Shown here piece by piece: positions 56,808 to 64,000 of a DNA stretch of 64,000 bases. The notes below the pieces were generated by a model, which saw only the letters and a list, made by a program, of their open reading frames with translations, did no database searches and was not told the origin of the DNA. The stretch spans positions 1-64,000 of the forward strand of contig NZ_CP066167.1 of the NCBI RefSeq assembly GCF_016132545.1. Reading direction: 5' to 3'. Source of the stretch: Spongiibacter nanhainus (GTDB taxonomy: Bacteria; Pseudomonadota; Gammaproteobacteria; Pseudomonadales; Spongiibacteraceae). Position numbers and translations under genes: made by a program. Within the stretch, counting starts at the first letter, position 1, and each line of letters begins with the position of its first letter.

Positions 56808-57520
56808 CCCAGGAAGGCCAAAGAGAGCACAGCCAAACGGACGAAGGCCAAACAGACGTCAGCCAATCCGGCGTTGCGGCGCAGCGTCGCCGGGGCATTC
56901 GTCTCACGGTAACAGCAATTTTGGTGGTGGCGACGATTCTGGTGGCGGGCTTCTTTTACGCCTTTACCCGGGCCCGGGTGATGACCACCGACGAGCTGCG
57001 CCAGCAAGGCGCCTACCTCTACGAAAACCCCCGCATGCTGCCCAACTTCGAGCTGATTGACGATAATGGCAAGGCCCTCGACCCCACCAACTTGCAGGGC
57101 CAGTGGAATCTGATTTTCTTTGGCTTTACCTACTGCCCCGATATCTGCCCCACCACTCTGGCGCAGTTAAAAACCTTCTATTCCGAGCTGGATCCCGAGG
57201 TGCAGAAAGATACCCAAGTCTGGCTGGCCAGTGTCGATCCGGCCCGAGATACCCCCAAGCAGCTGCACAGCTATCTGGAGTTTTTTCACCCCTCGTTTCG
57301 GGGCATGACTGGCGAATTCTTAGAGATGCACCGCTTTGCCACGGCCTTGAATATTCCCTTTGCCAAGGTGCCCGGCGGCGGCGATGACTACCTGGTGGAC
57401 CACAGTGCCAACGTGGCGCTGGTAAATCCCAAGGGGCATTCAGTGGGCTTCTTTAAGGCGCCGCTGGAAATCACCAAGCTCAAGCGCACCTACTTGGCGA
57501 TTCGCGAATACTTCGATTAG
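56804..57520 (+). CDS. SCO1/SenC family copper chaperone for oxidase
   Basis: The 238-residue product has an N-terminal helix (about 27-48) and a thioredoxin-fold domain with the copper site C111-x3-C115 ([10 protein letters not shown]) and H200 ([10 protein letters not shown]). Sco proteins help metallate the CuA site of subunit II. The last gene of the assembly set, it converges on znuB with only 4 bp between stops. Confidence 0.95.
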   Translation: MTQEGQREHSQTDEGQTDVSQSGVAAQRRRGIRLTVTAILVVATILVAGFFYAFTRARVMTTDELRQQGAYLYENPRMLPNFELIDDNGKALDPTNLQGQWNLIFFGFTYCPDICPTTLAQLKTFYSELDPEVQKDTQVWLASVDPARDTPKQLHSYLEFFHPSFRGMTGEFLEMHRFATALNIPFAKVPGGGDDYLVDHSANVALVNPKGHSVGFFKAPLEITKLKRTYLAIREYFD

Positions 57521-57524
57521 AGCG

Positions 57525-58319
57525 CTAGATTGACGCCCGGCGCCCCGGCGCCAGCAGGCTCAGTGCAAACAGACTGGCTGCCGCCAGCACAATGCTGGGG
57601 CCGCCGGGGCTGTCCCAGTACCAGCTTCCCGCCAGACCCAATACCACAGACAGTAGTCCCAGCCCCGTTGCCAGCGCGGCGCATTGCTCCGGGCTGCGGG
57701 CCAGCCGCCCGGCGGTGGTGGCGGGAATAATCAGCATTGCGGTTACCAGCAGTACCCCTACCACTTTCATAGCAATGGCCACCGTGGCGGCCAGCAGCAG
57801 CATAAAGATCAAACGCAGCCGCTGCACAGGTATACCCTCGACGGCTGCCAGATCAGCGTGGGCGGTAATGGACACCAGCGCCGGCCACAGCCGCACTAAC
57901 ACGGCCAGTACCACCGCCACTATGATGGCCAGTCGCACTAAATCTCCCGGCGTTACCGACAATAAATCACCGAATAAAAACGCGTTGAGATCAAAGCGTG
58001 CGCCCCGCAAGAAGGACAGGCACACCAAGCCCAATGCCAGGCCGGTGTGGGAGAGAATGCCCAGTAAGCTGTCCAGGCTGGCGGCGCTGCGGTATTGCAA
58101 GGCGAACAACAGGCTGGCAACTCCGGCGCAGACTACCAGTACCGACCACTCTACATCGGTGTGCAGCGCCAGCCCCAGTGCTGCTCCGAGCAGTGCGGAA
58201 TGGGCCAGGGTGTCGCCGTAGTAGGCCATGCGCTGCCAGGTTAGCAGGCTGCCTAAGGGGCCGGTGGCGGCGGCCAACAGCGAGCCGGCCAGTAGCGCAT
58301 ACAACAGAATATCAACCAT
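57525..58319 (-). CDS. znuB: Zinc ABC transporter permease ZnuB
   Basis: ZnuB forms the membrane channel of the ZnuABC zinc importer. The frame opens upstream inside znuC, but the ATG at 58319 gives a 264-residue permease whose first helix starts at once (MVDILLYALLAGSLLA). It has about eight helices and the ABC-3 family TLAHSALLGAALGL. It overlaps znuC by 8 bp. Confidence 0.94.
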   Translation of the reverse strand: MVDILLYALLAGSLLAAATGPLGSLLTWQRMAYYGDTLAHSALLGAALGLALHTDVEWSVLVVCAGVASLLFALQYRSAASLDSLLGILSHTGLALGLVCLSFLRGARFDLNAFLFGDLLSVTPGDLVRLAIIVAVVLAVLVRLWPALVSITAHADLAAVEGIPVQRLRLIFMLLLAATVAIAMKVVGVLLVTAMLIIPATTAGRLARSPEQCAALATGLGLLSVVLGLAGSWYWDSPGGPSIVLAAASLFALSLLAPGRRASI

Positions 58320-59073
58320 GATTGCAGCCGCCTTTGCCGTGCTCTTCGACGATATCGCCGTGAATATCGTGATGGTGGTCGTGATCGTGCTGATAGAGGG
58401 CGATTGCCTCGGCGTGGCGGCGGCCGAACAGTGCCAGGTACTCCGGATCGTTGCTGACCTGCTCGGGGTGGCCGTGGCAGCACACATGCTGATTGAGGCA
58501 AATCACTGTATCGGTCTGGGCCATCACCAAATGCAGATCGTGGGAGACCATCAATACCGCGCAGTTCAGCTCATCTCGCAGTGCGCTGATCAATTCGTAG
58601 AGTTCGGTCTGGCCGTTTAAGTCCACCCCCTGGGCGGGCTCGTCCAGTACCAGCAAGTCGGGTTGGCTCAGCAGTGCCCGGGCTAACAATACCCGCTGGG
58701 TTTCGCCGCCGGAAATGGACTGCATGGGGCGTTGGGCCAGATGGGCGATACCGGCCTGGGCCAGGGCGCGTTTTATCGGCAGTCGGCGGTGGTGGCCCAT
58801 GCGCAGAAAGCGTTCCACCGTCAGCGGCATCAGCGGGTTTAGGTGTAGCCGCTGGGGCATATAGCCCACTCGCAGACGGGGCTTGCGGGTCACCTTGCCG
58901 GTGTCGGGCGGGAGTAAACCCAGGGCCACTTTGATCAGGGTGCTTTTGCCGGCGCCATTGGGGCCGATTACGGTAAGAATCTGCCGGGCTTCCAGTTGCA
59001 GGTGGATATTGTCCAGCAGGGCGTGGCCGCCCCGAGCCAAAGATACCCCTTCCAGCCTGAGCAACTCAGTCAT
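58312..59073 (-). CDS. znuC: Zinc ABC transporter ATP-binding protein ZnuC
   Basis: The ATG at 59073 sets the start (the upstream extension is out-of-frame zur sequence read differently). The 253-residue ATPase has Walker A GPNGAGKST, the ABC signature SGGETQR, Walker B LLVLDEPAQGVD and the H-loop HDLHL. It overlaps zur upstream and znuB downstream by 8 bp each, so zur-znuC-znuB is one operon. Confidence 0.95.
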   Translation of the reverse strand: MTELLRLEGVSLARGGHALLDNIHLQLEARQILTVIGPNGAGKSTLIKVALGLLPPDTGKVTRKPRLRVGYMPQRLHLNPLMPLTVERFLRMGHHRRLPIKRALAQAGIAHLAQRPMQSISGGETQRVLLARALLSQPDLLVLDEPAQGVDLNGQTELYELISALRDELNCAVLMVSHDLHLVMAQTDTVICLNQHVCCHGHPEQVSNDPEYLALFGRRHAEAIALYQHDHDHHHDIHGDIVEEHGKGGCNHG

Positions 59074-59548
59074 TGTCCTGGTCTCCGCAGCGCCGGCAGC
59101 AACCGACGATTTCCACGCACTGGCTGTGGGGCGCAAAGTGCTGCTGACGGGCGGCGTCGGCAATGGCGGCATCCACCGCCGGGCTGCTGAGCTCGGCAGC
59201 TACGCCACAGTGTTGGCAGATAAAAAACTGGCCGCTGTGGTGATCCCCCGGAGTGGAACAGCCGACAAAGGCGTTCAGCGAGGCAATGCGGTGTATCAGG
59301 CCGTTCTCTAGCAGGAAGTCCAGCGCCCGGTACACGGTCGGTGGTGCCGGTGCCCTATCACGGTGCGTGGTGAGTTGCTCAAGAATAGTATAAGCTCCCA
59401 CAGGTCGGTGGCTGGACCACACTGCGGTCAGTACCTCCCGGCGGATGGCGGTCAGACGCAGTTGTCGCTGTTGGCAAAGGGTGGATGCCTGTTGCAGTGC
59501 TTGCTCGATGCAGGACTGATGATCGTGGTGAGCGTGGGCGAGGTGCAT
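59066..59548 (-). CDS. zur: Zinc uptake regulator Zur (Fur family)
   Basis: Zur represses zinc-import genes when loaded with zinc. The ATG at 59548 is preferred because ggaggc lies just upstream. The 160-residue product has an N-terminal winged HTH (about 25-80; VYRALDFLLENGLIHR) and the zinc-binding C-terminal region with HHSGQFFICQHCG and CCRRCGD. It is divergent from znuA across the Zur box and heads the zur-znuC-znuB operon. Confidence 0.95.
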   Translation of the reverse strand: MHLAHAHHDHQSCIEQALQQASTLCQQRQLRLTAIRREVLTAVWSSHRPVGAYTILEQLTTHRDRAPAPPTVYRALDFLLENGLIHRIASLNAFVGCSTPGDHHSGQFFICQHCGVAAELSSPAVDAAIADAARQQHFAPHSQCVEIVGCCRRCGDQDND

Positions 59549-59565
59549 AGCCGCCTCCAATTTCT

Positions 59566-59588
59566 AGAATGTTATAATATTGCATTTC
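59566..59588. promoter_or_regulatory. Zur box between zur and znuA
   Basis: The core AATGTTATAATATTGCATT (59568-59586) closely matches the gammaproteobacterial Zur consensus GAAATGTTATAnTATAACATTTC. It lies in the 98-bp divergent gap, so a single site can control both zur-znuCB and znuA. Confidence 0.9.
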
Positions 59589-59646
59589 TGCTTGATGTAG
59601 AAGGCGGACAGGATTAATACAAGGTCGAAAAGGTCATGGGGATGAA

Positions 59647-60561
59647 GTGTTGAGAGCGTTTCTGCTGGTTGTGGTTTGGGTGTGTATCGCCAGTAGTCCG
59701 GTCCGGGCGCAGTCTCTGAACGTGTTGGCCACCATTAAGCCGCTGCAACTGCTGGTGCAGGAAATTGGCGGCGAGGCCGTCGATGTCGACCTGCTGATCG
59801 AGCCGACGCAATCTGCCCACGACTTTCAATTGCGCCCCTCAGACCTGCAGCGGGTCGACGATGCCGATCTGGTAATCTGGATGGGGCCCGCGCTGGAGCA
59901 CTATCTTAAAAAGGCATTGCGCAAGGCGCCCCAGGCCCAGGCGCTCTATCCCAAGTTGGATCAGGGCGACGACCCCCACCAATGGCTGGAGGCGGAAGCG
60001 GTACAGAAGATGGCCCGTAAAGTGGCGCGAATGCTGTCCGATCGCCAGCCTACCCGCAGTGCTTATTTCCATTCCAATGCCGCTCGGTTCAGCTCCGAGC
60101 TACGCCAGTACGATAAGGCCCTGGGTGATTTATTGAACCGCTGCGACGAAAAGCCCTACCTGTTTGTGCACGACGGCTACGGACTGTTTGAGGCCCGCTA
60201 TAACCTGACCTCGGGCGAGGCAGTGATGAAAGACGAGGGGCGTCTCCCCGGAACGCGACATATGACCGAGTTGCGCCAGCGCTTGCAGGCTGGGGAGTTT
60301 GTGTGTGTGTTCAGCGAGCCGCAATTCCCCCAGTCGGTGCTGGGTGCGCTAATGGACGGGGTAGAGACACCCATGGTGGAGCTGGACCCCATGGGCATAA
60401 AGGTGCAAGCCGACCAAGGCTTTATGGCCCTGTATCGCGCAATTGGCGATGCCTTCCTCAACTGCGTTGGCACCCGTGAAACCCGGGCGATGATGCCCAC
60501 CTGGATTGGCGGCTTGGGACGTAGTTCTTTGCCCGGAAGTCGCGCTGCGACCTCCGGGTAA
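59647..60561 (+). CDS. znuA: Zinc ABC transporter substrate-binding protein ZnuA
   Basis: ZnuA is the periplasmic zinc-binding protein that feeds ZnuBC. The start is GTG. The 304-residue product has a signal peptide (about 1-21) and zinc ligands H58 (SAHDFQLRPSD), H111 (DPHQW) and H175 (VHDGYGLFEARY). The His-rich loop of many ZnuA proteins is short here (DQGDDPH). The TAA stop is part of a GGTAACACTTTGG element repeated at 61034. Confidence 0.94.
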   Translation: MLRAFLLVVVWVCIASSPVRAQSLNVLATIKPLQLLVQEIGGEAVDVDLLIEPTQSAHDFQLRPSDLQRVDDADLVIWMGPALEHYLKKALRKAPQAQALYPKLDQGDDPHQWLEAEAVQKMARKVARMLSDRQPTRSAYFHSNAARFSSELRQYDKALGDLLNRCDEKPYLFVHDGYGLFEARYNLTSGEAVMKDEGRLPGTRHMTELRQRLQAGEFVCVFSEPQFPQSVLGALMDGVETPMVELDPMGIKVQADQGFMALYRAIGDAFLNCVGTRETRAMMPTWIGGLGRSSLPGSRAATSG

Positions 60562-60626
60562 CACTTTGGCTTGGCAAGTTTGGGGCCGATCGCTAAACCT
60601 CGGCGCTCGGCATCCCGCGAAGCCGC

Positions 60627-60890
60627 TTAGCGAGTCTCTTCAGCGATCTTAAACTGATTGCTGTTGTCGAGCTCAACACTCAAGCTGGCAGAAACCACAT
60701 CCAGGGTCTTGGCCAGAACTCGATCTGTCTTTGCTTCCGACACGTAAACCGGCTCACTGGCTGTGCTCATCTCGACACGGCTGGCTTCGTTGTAGGCCAC
60801 CACCAGCGACTTGGTACCGGCTTGGGGCTCGGCAGCAGTCGCCACGGTACTGGCAACCAAAAGTGCGATTGCGCTGGTGAAAGTTTTCAT
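60627..60890 (-). CDS. Small secreted protein, unknown function
   Basis: The frame opens at 60965, but the ATG at 60890 with gaggag upstream is preferred. The 87-residue product has a signal peptide (about 1-19, ending ATA) and a mature domain of about 68 residues with alternating charged and hydrophobic positions (RVLAKTLDVVSASLSVEL). It is not homologous to the other two small secreted proteins as far as I can see, but its upstream region shares GTAACAC elements with theirs. Function unknown. Confidence 0.72.
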   Translation of the reverse strand: MKTFTSAIALLVASTVATAAEPQAGTKSLVVAYNEASRVEMSTASEPVYVSEAKTDRVLAKTLDVVSASLSVELDNSNQFKIAEETR

Positions 60891-60944
60891 CGTTACTTCT
60901 CCTCTTACGTGGGCGTTATGCCCGAACAAGGCGCTTTTGCTACC

Positions 60945-60967
60945 TTGTGTTACGTACGGTAACACAA
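60945..60967. promoter_or_regulatory. Perfect inverted repeat upstream of the small secreted-protein gene
   Basis: TTGTGTTAC and GTAACACAA (9 bp each) flank GTACG. It lies 54 bp upstream of the start codon at 60890, in operator or promoter position. Confidence 0.7.
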
Positions 60968-61154
60968 ACAGATTCAGTAAAAGGGTTAAATGTTGGTAAT
61001 TTAGCCAGCTTTAGATTAATTTTTGTACATGAAGGTAACACTTTGGGCTCGCTAGGTAACACTTTTGCCCGGGGTGAGTGGCAGTAACCCTTCGCTGCGG
61101 TCGTGCTAAACTCGCCAGCTTCTGCTTTGGCGACGAAATAAGGTGATTGACCCG

Positions 61155-63881
61155 ATGGCTGCGCTTCCCCTGGTTCTGGTAGACGGCTCCTCCTACCTCT
61201 ACCGCGCTTTCCACGCCCTGCCCGCTCTGACCACCTCCTCCGGTCAGCCCACCGGCGCTATTAAGGGCGTCATCAGCATGATCAAGCGCCTGCACAAGGA
61301 TTACCCCGACAGCCCCATCGCCGTGGTCTTTGACGCCAAGGGCAAAACCTTTCGGGATGAGCTGTTTGAAGACTACAAGGCCCATCGCCCGCCTATGCCG
61401 GATGAGCTGCGCAGCCAAGTGCAGCCCATCCACGACATCATCGACGCCATGGGCCTGCCCCGGTTGGTGATTGACGGCGTGGAGGCCGATGACGTCATCG
61501 GCACCCTCGCCGCCCAGGCCGAGAAAGATCGCCCGGTCATCGTCTCCACCGGCGATAAGGACATGGCTCAGCTGGTCAATAGCCACGTGACCCTGGTCAA
61601 CACCATGACCGACACGGTGATGGACGAGGCCGGCGTCAAAGACAAGTTCGGCATTCCCCCCGAGTTGATTATCGATTTTCTGGCGCTGATGGGAGACAAG
61701 GTCGACAACATCCCCGGCGTGCCCGGCGTCGGTGAAAAAACCGCTCTGGCGCTGCTCCAGGGCATCGGCAGCATCAAAGACATTTACGCTAACCTGGACA
61801 AGGTCGCCGAGCTGGAGGTCCGCGGCGCCAAAAGCCTGGGCAAAAAACTGGAGGCCGCCAAAGAGCAGGCCGAGCTGTCCTACCAGTTGGCCACCATCAA
61901 GTGCGACGTGGATTTAGAGCTGGATCTGGCGGCACTACAACCGGGTGAACAAGACAGTGAGCGCCTACTTACCCTCTATAAAGAACTGGAATTTAAAACC
62001 TGGGTAGACGAGCTAAATCGCGGTGGCAGTGGGGAAAGCAACGAGGCTGACGCCGATAGCCCCGCCGAGGTTGAGGCCAACTATCAAGTGGTGACCGAGC
62101 AGGCCGACTTCGACGCCTGGATGAAAAAGCTCCGCAGCGCCGAGCTGTTTGCCTTTGATACCGAGACCACCAGCCTCAACTATATGCAGGCCCGGGTGGT
62201 GGGCGTGTCCTTCGCGGTGGAGCCCGGTGAGGCCGCCTATGTGCCCTTTGGTCACGACTACCTGGATGCCCCAGGCCAGCTCAGTGAAGACGCGGTGCTG
62301 GGCGCGCTGAAACCTCTGTTGGAAGACCCCAACGTCGCCAAGCTGGGCCAAAACCTCAAGTACGACGCCAATGTGCTGGCCAACCACGACATTGCACTGC
62401 GGGGCATTGCCGAAGACACCATGCTGGAGTCCTATGTGCTGGACTCCACCGCCAGCCGCCACGACATGGACAGCCTGGCCCTGAAATACCTGGGTCACTC
62501 CACCATCCACTACGAAGACATCGCCGGCAAAGGCGCCAAACAGCTCACCTTTAACCAGATTGCCCTGGACCAGGCCGGCCCCTACGCCGCCGAAGACGCC
62601 GACATTACCCTGCGCCTGCACCGGGAGCTGTCCCCCAAGCTGGCCCAGCACGACAGCCTGGTATCGGTCTATCGGGAGATCGAGTTGCCACTGGTGCCGG
62701 TACTGAGCCGCATCGAGCGCAACGGCGCCCTGGTCAGCCGCGACATGCTGGCCAAGCAGAGTCAGGAGCTGGCGGTTAAAATCGATGAGCTGGAGAAAAA
62801 GGCCCACGAACTGGCCGGCGGGCCCTTTAACCTCTCCTCGCCCAAGCAGTTGGGCGAGATTCTGTTCACCAAACTGGAAATCCCGGTAATCAAGAAGACC
62901 CCCAAGGGCGCGCCCTCCACCGCCGAGGAAGTGCTGGTGGAGCTGGCCAACGACTATCCCCTGCCCAAGGTGATTCTGGATTACCGCAGCCTGGCCAAGC
63001 TCAAGTCCACCTATACCGATAAACTGCCGGAACTGATCGACCCCAACACCGGCCGTATTCACACCTCCTACCACCAGGCGGTGGCGGCCACCGGGCGTTT
63101 GTCCTCCTCAGACCCCAACCTGCAAAACATCCCCATTCGCACCCCGGAGGGCCGTCGCATCCGCAAGGCCTTTATTGCCGAGAAGGGCTACAAGATTGTC
63201 GCCGCCGACTACTCCCAGATCGAGCTGCGGATTATGGCCCACCTGTCCGGTGACGAGGGGCTGATCAAGGCATTTGAGCGGGGCGAGGATATTCACCGGG
63301 CCACCGCCGCAGAGGTGTTTGGTGTGGCCAAAGAAGACGTTAGCGACGAGCAGCGTCGCAATGCCAAGGCCATTAACTTTGGCCTGATCTACGGCATGTC
63401 CGCCTTTGGTTTGGGGCGCCAGCTCCATATCGGCCGCAACGAAGCCCAGAGCTATATCGATCTCTACTTTGAGCGCTACCCCGGCGTGCTGCGCTACATG
63501 GACGACACCCGCAAACTGGCTGCCGACAAGGGCTATGTTGAGACCTTGTTCGGCCGCCGCCTGCACCTGCCGGAGATCAATGCCCGCAACGGCCAGCGCC
63601 GCCAGGCCGCCGAGCGCACCGCCATCAACGCGCCCATGCAGGGCAGCGCCGCTGACATTATCAAGCGGGCCATGATTACTGTGGACGCCTTTTTGCAGAA
63701 GTCCAAACTTGACGCCCTGCTGATTATGCAAGTCCACGATGAATTGGTGCTGGAGGTGAAAGAAGATCAAGTTGACGAGCTAAAAGCCGAGCTGGTCAAA
63801 CTGATGTCAGGCGCCGCCGATCTGGCCGTGCCGCTGGAGGTGGATGTGGGCGTCGGCGACAGCTGGGACGAGGCTCACTAG
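61155..63881 (+). CDS. polA: DNA polymerase I
   Basis: PolA fills gaps and removes RNA primers. The ATG at 61155 (with aagg upstream) is preferred over a GTG at 61143. The 908-residue product has the 5' nuclease domain (about 1-290), the 3'-5' exonuclease with D335 and E337 ([10 protein letters not shown]), and the polymerase domain with motif A D685 ([13 protein letters not shown]), motif B ([14 protein letters not shown]) and motif C D862 (VHDELVLEV). These sites correspond to E. coli D355/E357, D705 and D882. It lies on the plus strand, convergent with nothing visible before the window end. Confidence 0.97.
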   Translation: MAALPLVLVDGSSYLYRAFHALPALTTSSGQPTGAIKGVISMIKRLHKDYPDSPIAVVFDAKGKTFRDELFEDYKAHRPPMPDELRSQVQPIHDIIDAMGLPRLVIDGVEADDVIGTLAAQAEKDRPVIVSTGDKDMAQLVNSHVTLVNTMTDTVMDEAGVKDKFGIPPELIIDFLALMGDKVDNIPGVPGVGEKTALALLQGIGSIKDIYANLDKVAELEVRGAKSLGKKLEAAKEQAELSYQLATIKCDVDLELDLAALQPGEQDSERLLTLYKELEFKTWVDELNRGGSGESNEADADSPAEVEANYQVVTEQADFDAWMKKLRSAELFAFDTETTSLNYMQARVVGVSFAVEPGEAAYVPFGHDYLDAPGQLSEDAVLGALKPLLEDPNVAKLGQNLKYDANVLANHDIALRGIAEDTMLESYVLDSTASRHDMDSLALKYLGHSTIHYEDIAGKGAKQLTFNQIALDQAGPYAAEDADITLRLHRELSPKLAQHDSLVSVYREIELPLVPVLSRIERNGALVSRDMLAKQSQELAVKIDELEKKAHELAGGPFNLSSPKQLGEILFTKLEIPVIKKTPKGAPSTAEEVLVELANDYPLPKVILDYRSLAKLKSTYTDKLPELIDPNTGRIHTSYHQAVAATGRLSSSDPNLQNIPIRTPEGRRIRKAFIAEKGYKIVAADYSQIELRIMAHLSGDEGLIKAFERGEDIHRATAAEVFGVAKEDVSDEQRRNAKAINFGLIYGMSAFGLGRQLHIGRNEAQSYIDLYFERYPGVLRYMDDTRKLAADKGYVETLFGRRLHLPEINARNGQRRQAAERTAINAPMQGSAADIIKRAMITVDAFLQKSKLDALLIMQVHDELVLEVKEDQVDELKAELVKLMSGAADLAVPLEVDVGVGDSWDEAH

Positions 63882-64000
63882 CTTCTTCCCAGTCTCGTTT
63901 ATTAATGAATACCGGCCTGGTAAAAAATGGGCCTCGCCTATTGAGTAAAGCTTTTGCCCGTTTGTTGCATGCGGCAAAAGACTATGAAATATTCAATTCA
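63882..64000. other. Non-coding tail after polA
   Basis: The last 119 bp hold no gene. A weak inverted repeat (CTTTTGCC at 63951-63958 and GGCAAAAG at 63973-63980) may be part of a terminator, but no T run is seen within the window. Confidence 0.4.

Larger units (their letters stand above)
60557..61065. repeat. GGTAACACTTT elements around the small secreted-protein gene
   Basis: GGTAACACTTTGG occurs exactly at 60557-60569 and 61034-61046, and GGTAACACTTT again at 61055-61065. They flank the 60627-60890 gene on both sides. The same core is in reverse orientation at 46668-46677, upstream of another small secreted-protein gene. Confidence 0.75.

Noticed and set aside
62013-63074. 353-codon minus-strand open frame antisense to polA
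   Set aside because: Shadow of polA; no motif support.

Overview
The window reads as the replication-origin-proximal part of a gammaproteobacterial chromosome. The first base is the TTG start codon of dnaA, as in a genome rotated to dnaA. Gene content and order (dnaA-dnaN-recF-gyrB; glyQ-glyS; def-fmt-rsmB-trkA-trkH; LysM-dprA-tsaC-hemF-aroE; the cox operon with its assembly genes; znuABC-zur; polA) resemble Pseudomonas-like and Cellvibrionales/Spongiibacteraceae-like marine gammaproteobacteria. The genus-level guess is inference. I saw no rRNA, tRNA, CRISPR array or complete insertion sequence.

Layout. 1-6.5 kb: replication and repair genes, with three ParB-type parS sites in and after recF. 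6.6-11.3 kb: plsC and glyQS on the minus strand, divergent from djlA. 11.4-14.2 kb: a large lipoprotein with PKD/Ig-like repeats, a Cys-pair repeat and a PHP-type phosphoesterase domain. 14.3-22.5 kb: a long minus-strand run def-fmt-rsmB-trkA-trkH-methyltransferase-GGDEF/EAL. 22.7-29.3 kb: plus-strand LysM, dprA, tsaC, hemF, aroE, a cation exchanger and an outer-membrane barrel protein. 29.4-32.6 kb: an AT-richer island of six consecutive small lipoprotein genes, with 381-bp direct repeats that each carry the 3' end of an amidase gene. 32.65-46.6 kb: mixed accessory genes (amidase, sulfotransferase-like, gamma carbonic anhydrase, prlC-yheV, STAS-like, HAD, saccharopine dehydrogenase-like, esterase lipoprotein, CBS, pirin, azoreductase/LysR, DinB, two paralogous small secreted proteins). 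46.9-57.5 kb: MATE transporter, then the cytochrome c oxidase operon (coxB with fused cytochrome c, coxA, ctaG, coxC) and its maturation genes (SURF1, Sco-like, ctaA, ctaB, sco). 57.5-60.6 kb: zinc-uptake locus zur-znuC-znuB divergent from znuA around a clear Zur box. 60.6-63.9 kb: a small secreted protein and polA.

The least explained material is (a) the lipoprotein island and its repeats, (b) three small secreted-protein genes whose upstream regions share GTAACAC/GTGTTAC elements, (c) a 59-codon lipoprotein gene at 40824-41003 coupled to an esterase lipoprotein by an ATGA overlap, (d) the PHP lipoprotein with its C-x3-P-x4-C repeats, and (e) several strong inverted repeats (45578-45601, 48408-48468, 42349-42376, 60945-60967) with no assigned regulator. 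All functional calls rest on motif reading only; no database search was run.
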